A stretch of 64,000 nucleotides of DNA from Methanobacterium sp. SMA-27 (GTDB taxonomy: Archaea > Methanobacteriota > Methanobacteria > Methanobacteriales > Methanobacteriaceae). The stretch covers positions 1 through 64,000 of the forward strand of contig NZ_JQLY01000001.1 of NCBI RefSeq assembly GCF_000744455.1, written 5' to 3'. Positions within the stretch are counted from its first letter, which is position 1; every line of letters begins with the position of its first letter. A model generated the notes under the pieces. The model did no database searches, was not told the origin of the DNA, and was given only the letters and a program-made list of their open reading frames with translations. The translations under genes and the position numbers were made by a program. Below, piece after piece: positions 59,837 through 64,000 of the stretch.

Positions 59837-60751
59837 ATGGAAGAACATGATATTATTATTGTGGGGGCAGGACCTGCAGGTCTAACAGCAGGTATATACG
59901 CAGGAAGAGAAGGTTTGAAAGCATTGATCATCGATAAAGGTGTTACAGGTGGAAATGCTAACATGGCTCCTGTTATTGCAAATTTTCCAGGGTATAAATC
60001 AATACCGGGATTGGAGTTGCTTAAAAATATTGGAAACCAAGCAGAAAAATATATTCATATACAGGAATATGAAAAAATAGTTAAAATACAGAAAAAAACC
60101 GACACAATAACATTAAAAACTGATAAAGATAATTATAGAACTAAATCATTAATAATCTGCTCTGGCACAACCTACAGGAAATTGGGTGTTCCTGGTGAGG
60201 ATAAATATATAGGGAAAGGAATATCTTATTGTTCAATATGCGATGGTATGCTTTTTAAGGGTAGAGATGTTTTAGTTATTGGTGGAGGTAACTCTGCTGT
60301 TACACATGCTCTTCATCTTAAAGATATAGGTGTGAATGTTAAAATTGTCCATAGAAGAGACGAGTTGAGAGCTCAGAAATATTTGCAGGATAAACTACAT
60401 GAAGTTGGAATACCTATTATTTGGAACTCTGTTGTAAAGGAGATAAAGGGAGATATATTCCTAAAAAGTGTGATAGTCCATAATAGAGAAACAGATGTTG
60501 ATGAAGAGCTGGAGGTTTCAGGTCTATTCTTAGCTGTAGGTGAAAAACCAAACAGTGACATTGCATCTAATATGGGTGTAAATGTAGATGAAATGGGTTA
60601 TATCATAACAGATAAAAACCAAAAAACAAATATTACAAATGTTTACGCTGCAGGAGATATAACTGGAGGAGTGAAACAACTTGTAGTTGCTTGTGGTGAA
60701 GGAGCTGTGGCTGCTATAAATGCATATGAAGAACTTAAAATTGTAAAATAG
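59837..60751 (+). CDS. trxB: thioredoxin reductase
   Basis: 304 residues. FAD-binding IIVGAGPAGLTAGIYAGREG near residue 7, redox-active CSICDG near 133, nucleotide-binding VIGGGNSAVTHALHL near 148, and VYAAGDITGGVKQLVVACGE near 270. ATG at 59837 follows GGGTGGTTTT. Some methanogen enzymes of this type use F420H2 rather than NADPH. The nucleotide-site residues HRRDELRAQ suggest some phosphate contact, but I cannot decide. Confidence 0.93.
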   Translation: MEEHDIIIVGAGPAGLTAGIYAGREGLKALIIDKGVTGGNANMAPVIANFPGYKSIPGLELLKNIGNQAEKYIHIQEYEKIVKIQKKTDTITLKTDKDNYRTKSLIICSGTTYRKLGVPGEDKYIGKGISYCSICDGMLFKGRDVLVIGGGNSAVTHALHLKDIGVNVKIVHRRDELRAQKYLQDKLHEVGIPIIWNSVVKEIKGDIFLKSVIVHNRETDVDEELEVSGLFLAVGEKPNSDIASNMGVNVDEMGYIITDKNQKTNITNVYAAGDITGGVKQLVVACGEGAVAAINAYEELKIVK

Positions 60752-60815
60752 AATTTTTATGATTTAGATTATTCTTTTTTTAAATAAATTCCAATAAAGT
60801 TTCATTGGAGGGAAT

Positions 60816-61679
60816 ATGTCAAATGTAAGATTTGGTCCGGCTGGAAGACCCATTAACTTTAAAGGTAATGCAAAGGATGCATGTAGTTATATAAAAGAAG
60901 AAGGACTTGAAGCCTATGAATATCAGGCAACATATGGTGTAAAAATTTCTAAGCAATCAGCAATCGAACTTAAGCAGAATTCTGAAGATAATGATGTACT
61001 TGTTTCGATGCATGCGCCATATTACATAAATTTATCATCAAACAAAGATGATGTGATAGAAAGATCCATTCAAAGGTTGGTTCAAGCTGCAAAGGCTTCA
61101 GAATGGATGGGTGCTTATAGAACTGTTTTCCACCCCGGATTTTATACTAGTTACACTTCAAACGAGGCTATGGATCGATGTAAAAATGCTATAAAGCAGA
61201 TTATGGATAAATTGGAGGTTCTTGGGGTTGAAAATTACTATTTTGCACCGGAAACCACAGGAAAAAGGTCTCAACTTGGCAATTTGGATGAGATAATAGA
61301 AATTTGCAGGTCATTTGATCATTTTGAACCAACAGTGGATTTTGCTCATGTATATGCAAGATCTAGGGGAAAAATTAATAAACGGGAAGATTACAATCAA
61401 ATCTTTCAGAAACTTGAGGATGAATTAGGGATTAAATCTCTTCATTCTCATTTCACACATATAGAATACACAGATGCTGGAGAAAGAAAGCATCATAAAC
61501 TCTTAGATGATGATTATGGTCCTCCTCTCCAACCATTTATTGAAGAAATTGCTGAGTGCGGTTGGAACATTACAGTGATATGTGAAAGTCCACTAATTGA
61601 TCAAGATGCTCTTTTAATGAAAAAGATGTACAGCCAGTTTTTGGCAAATAAAAAAAAAGATATAACACCAAAAAGATAA
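60816..61679 (+). CDS. nfo: endonuclease IV-like TIM-barrel AP endonuclease
   Basis: 287 residues with a xylose-isomerase/Nfo TIM barrel: [20 protein letters not shown] near residue 65, [10 protein letters not shown] near 105, [19 protein letters not shown] near 145, [20 protein letters not shown] near 180 and [20 protein letters not shown] near 210, supplying the metal-binding His, Glu and Asp residues. ATG at 60816 follows GGAGGGAAT. Repairs abasic sites. Confidence 0.9.
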   Translation: MSNVRFGPAGRPINFKGNAKDACSYIKEEGLEAYEYQATYGVKISKQSAIELKQNSEDNDVLVSMHAPYYINLSSNKDDVIERSIQRLVQAAKASEWMGAYRTVFHPGFYTSYTSNEAMDRCKNAIKQIMDKLEVLGVENYYFAPETTGKRSQLGNLDEIIEICRSFDHFEPTVDFAHVYARSRGKINKREDYNQIFQKLEDELGIKSLHSHFTHIEYTDAGERKHHKLLDDDYGPPLQPFIEEIAECGWNITVICESPLIDQDALLMKKMYSQFLANKKKDITPKR

Positions 61680-62001
61680 CCTCTAAAACAACTCAATTTT
61701 ATTTAAGAAGGTTTTACTTTATCCTGATGTAAACTTCTGAATAAAATGTTACATTAATAATATCATTGGAAAAATAATCAATATTAATGAAAGTAAATCA
61801 TTGTTGTCTATAAAAATAATTATTTTTCATTTTTTTCAATATTATTTTGAGAACAAAAGTTTTTTATCCATTGCAATATACAGTATGTTCATATAGTATT
61901 GATTCTAAAAGTATAGCAAATCAACAAATATTTGATATTCACAAATTTATACATTCAATTTGAATAAAATTTACTAAATATAAAAAACGGTAGGTATCCT
62001 A
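61680..62001. other. intergenic region, nfo to AAA ATPase
   Basis: About 320 AT-rich bases with no gene, RNA or clear repeat that I can support. Several T-rich tracts near 61820-61860 could end transcription from nfo, and GGTAGGTATCC before 62002 may serve as ribosome site for the next gene. Confidence 0.45.
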
Positions 62002-63123
62002 GTGAAACTGAATAATATAACTCCTGATACATTGGTATCAGACAAAAAAACTTCAAAAAATTTAAATGAACCTAATAAGGAGGCTAAACTGGTAGTGCTC
62101 CAGTCGATTGGCTATCCATTTCTATGTAATCTTGTTGAAAATCCTAAAATTGAAATATTCGATAAAGAACTTTTTGAACTTTATGCCAAAGAACAGTGGG
62201 AGGGATGTGTGGTTGATGAAGGTTCATTCTTGTTTGACCAGAAATTACTTCCAGATTATGCATTTAAGATTGTAAAAGCTCATCCAGATAATTCAAAAAT
62301 AACCGATAACACGTCAATTCTTCTAATTGAGATTCAAGAATCGCGTGAAATAAAGCAGATTGAAAGTAGCATCCGAATGGAAGATGTGATTGGGCAGGAA
62401 CGGGCTAAGACCAAGTGCAAAATAATAATGAAATATCTTAAGGAACCAGATAAGTTCAAGGAATGGGCACCAAGGAATGTTCTGTTCTACGGAACACCGG
62501 GCACAGGAAAGACCATGCTTGCAAAATCCCTTTCAAATGAATTAAAAGTTCCATTGTTTCTTGTTAAGGCAACTAGTCTTATAGGTGAACATGTAGGAGA
62601 TGGTGCTAGACAAATTCATGAACTTTTTGAAATGGCTTCTGCAAGTTCACCATCTGTGATTTTTATAGATGAGATGGATGCTGTAGGTCTAGACAGGAAA
62701 TATCAATCATTAAGGGGAGATGTTTCAGAGGTTGTCAATGCATTGTTAACTGAAATGGATGGCATTGATCATCATAAGGGAGTTGTAACAATAGGTGCAA
62801 CCAATAATCCTCATTTACTTGATTTCGCAATAAGGAGTAGATTTGAAGAGGAGATTGAATTCACACTTCCAGATGAAAAAGAAAGGTTGGCTATTTTAGA
62901 TCTTTATACCGGATCAATGCCAATTAGTGTTGATTTGAACTTAGATAGACTTGTAAAATGTACTAAGGGGATGTCTGGAAGGGATATTAAGGACAGAATT
63001 TTAAAAGTTGCTCTTCATAAGGCAATATACGAAGATACAGATACTGTTACATGGGAACATGTGAAATATGCTCTTAAACAACATAAAACCAAACTGAACG
63101 AACCAAAAGGTATGTTCGCATAA
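62002..63123 (+). CDS. AAA-family ATPase (single AAA domain)
   Basis: 373 residues. The first 120 are unique to this type. Then one AAA domain: [20 protein letters not shown] (Walker A, near residue 165), [12 protein letters not shown] (Walker B, near 220), [13 protein letters not shown] (sensor 1) and [20 protein letters not shown], with a C-terminal lid [15 protein letters not shown]. The start is GTG at 62002. Such proteins are common in Methanobacteriales and resemble CDC48/PAN modules. Partner and substrate are unknown. Confidence 0.88.
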   Translation: MKLNNITPDTLVSDKKTSKNLNEPNKEAKLVVLQSIGYPFLCNLVENPKIEIFDKELFELYAKEQWEGCVVDEGSFLFDQKLLPDYAFKIVKAHPDNSKITDNTSILLIEIQESREIKQIESSIRMEDVIGQERAKTKCKIIMKYLKEPDKFKEWAPRNVLFYGTPGTGKTMLAKSLSNELKVPLFLVKATSLIGEHVGDGARQIHELFEMASASSPSVIFIDEMDAVGLDRKYQSLRGDVSEVVNALLTEMDGIDHHKGVVTIGATNNPHLLDFAIRSRFEEEIEFTLPDEKERLAILDLYTGSMPISVDLNLDRLVKCTKGMSGRDIKDRILKVALHKAIYEDTDTVTWEHVKYALKQHKTKLNEPKGMFA

Positions 63124-63430
63124 TTATTTAAGTCTTTTTTCTTATTTTTTTGGATAAAATTTTAAATATACATTTTAATGGAAAAATAGGACTTATATAT
63201 ACATCCCTCACAACACTCAGGATACATGCTCTTTTTACACCTATATATTGATGTGTTCTATTCATGAATACCTAAGATCATAATTTACTATTGATTATAT
63301 GGACTTTGGATTTGATTAAATTAATATGAAATTTTTTTTGTAAATATCTATTTATTTAGATTTAAAATTTAATAACATTCATGTTTATAAGTCATATAAA
63401 AAATTTAAATATGGAGGGGCATAGGATATT
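63124..63430. other. intergenic region before the DUF4013-type gene
   Basis: About 300 bases. A T-rich tract after 63130 may end the ATPase transcript. TATA-like CTTATATATAC at about 63190 is followed by 50 bases richer in C (CATCCCTCACAACACTC) and then AT-rich sequence; a short RNA could start there, but I recognise none. Confidence 0.4.
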
Positions 63431-64000
63431 ATGGGATCTATGAATCTAAATGAGATAATAATCGATGCAATGAAGTATTCTGCTTCCGACTTGAAAATGT
63501 TACTTCTTCTTGGATTGGTACTTTTTATTGCAGATTTTGCAGATTCACTATCTGGGGCAGGAGAAACCACAGATATTCTAAGATTTTTTCTTAGTGTCTT
63601 AGTTATTTTACTTGCTATCTTTGAAGCAGGTTATGTTTTTAGAATAGTTGAAGAAACAATTCATGGATCAAAAAAACTTCCTCAATTCAATGATTTGAAA
63701 ATCACATTCATACACGGACTTAAAGAGACTATAGTCCTAATCATGTACTTTTCTATTCCTCTGTTGTTGTTTGTGTTATTTTTTGTAGAATTTTTATTCT
63801 CTATGGATTTAGATGATGTTCCAGGAGAAAGTGCAGTATTATTTCTAATTATCCTTGCTATAACAGTTATCATTTATGCATTCTTCCCGGCGGTACTGTT
63901 ACACAGAGCTCATCACAACGGAGACGTAAGAGCAAGCTTTGATTTTAAAAAGATTTATCATAAAATACGAAATGTGGGTATTAAACGATTGATTATTGTT
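63431..64000 (+). CDS. DUF4013-type polytopic membrane protein, cut by window end
   Basis: The frame from ATG 63431 stays open to the last base (190 codons seen). The protein begins MGSMNLNEIIIDAMKYSASD and has at least four hydrophobic segments (LKMLLLLGLVLFIADF, LRFFLSVLVILLAIFEAGYV, TIVLIMYFSIPLLLFVLFFV, AVLFLIILAITVIIYAFFPA). This looks like the archaeal DUF4013 family. GGAGGGG lies at 63412-63418, a little far from 63431 but in range. Function unknown; the C-terminus is outside the window. Confidence 0.78.
   Translation, partial: MGSMNLNEIIIDAMKYSASDLKMLLLLGLVLFIADFADSLSGAGETTDILRFFLSVLVILLAIFEAGYVFRIVEETIHGSKKLPQFNDLKITFIHGLKETIVLIMYFSIPLLLFVLFFVEFLFSMDLDDVPGESAVLFLIILAITVIIYAFFPAVLLHRAHHNGDVRASFDFKKIYHKIRNVGIKRLIIV

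Overview
The window is chromosomal DNA of a hydrogenotrophic methanogen of the order Methanobacteriales, most likely a Methanobacterium-type species. It is AT-rich, carries a tungsten formylmethanofuran dehydrogenase operon (fwdHFGDACB) and an F420-dependent formate dehydrogenase operon (fdhCAB). It also has archaeal GatDE, NrpR, VorCBA, a tRNA-Met with an archaeal-type intron, GGTGA/GGAGG ribosome binding sites and many TTG/GTG starts. No transposase, CRISPR array or prophage was seen.

Bases 1-32500 form a molybdenum/tungsten island. It starts with the reverse-strand fdhCAB operon, in which fdhA and fdhB carry about ten small indels. A repeat-rich small coiled-coil gene, nrdD and a 50-residue membrane protein gene follow. 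Next come the cofactor genes moaA and mobB, the complete fwd operon (9900-15965) and a FecCD-type ABC importer (16165-19075). Then come a forward operon with a DUF11 surface protein, an ExbB-like channel protein, an ExbD-like DUF2149 protein and a short TiaS-like protein (19408-22090). The tungstate importer tupABC with a divergent molbindin, two large surface proteins (one frameshifted), a second FwdF-like polyferredoxin operon, a small Cys-rich protein and a ModE-type regulator (31795-32487) complete it.

Six 24-bp sites with CG at or near both ends, spaced like the E. coli ModE box, lie in front of fdhC, the FecCD importer/DUF11 operon, tupA, both surface-protein genes and the polyferredoxin operon. 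The simplest reading is one metal-responsive regulon linking import, metal enzymes, electron-transfer proteins and cell-surface proteins. The role of the ExbB/ExbD-like pair and the surface proteins in oxyanion uptake is my inference.

Bases 32968-41075 carry nitrogen control (nrpR, glnA with a GGAA-N6-TTCC operator), a ThiF-like E1 enzyme, intron-containing tRNA-Met, a CBS protein, thiC, a zinc-ribbon protein, and a glutaredoxin next to a ferredoxin:thioredoxin reductase-rubredoxin fusion. Bases 41356-64000 are mostly housekeeping: DNA ligase, an OB-fold protein, a GlmM-type mutase, an archaeoflavoprotein, an adenosine-specific kinase, a HTH-cupin regulator, an acyl-CoA ligase with vorCBA, a second two-subunit 2-oxoacid:ferredoxin oxidoreductase, exonuclease III, gatD-gatE, thioredoxin reductase, endonuclease IV, an AAA ATPase and a membrane protein cut by the window edge.

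Several genes are too short or have starts too unusual for a standard ORF scan: the 50-aa membrane protein (7142-7294), a Cys-rich 57-aa protein with a probable ATA start (45160-45333), and an ATT start for the DUF2149 gene (20994). All functional calls come from reading the sequence and from memory of families; no database search was run.
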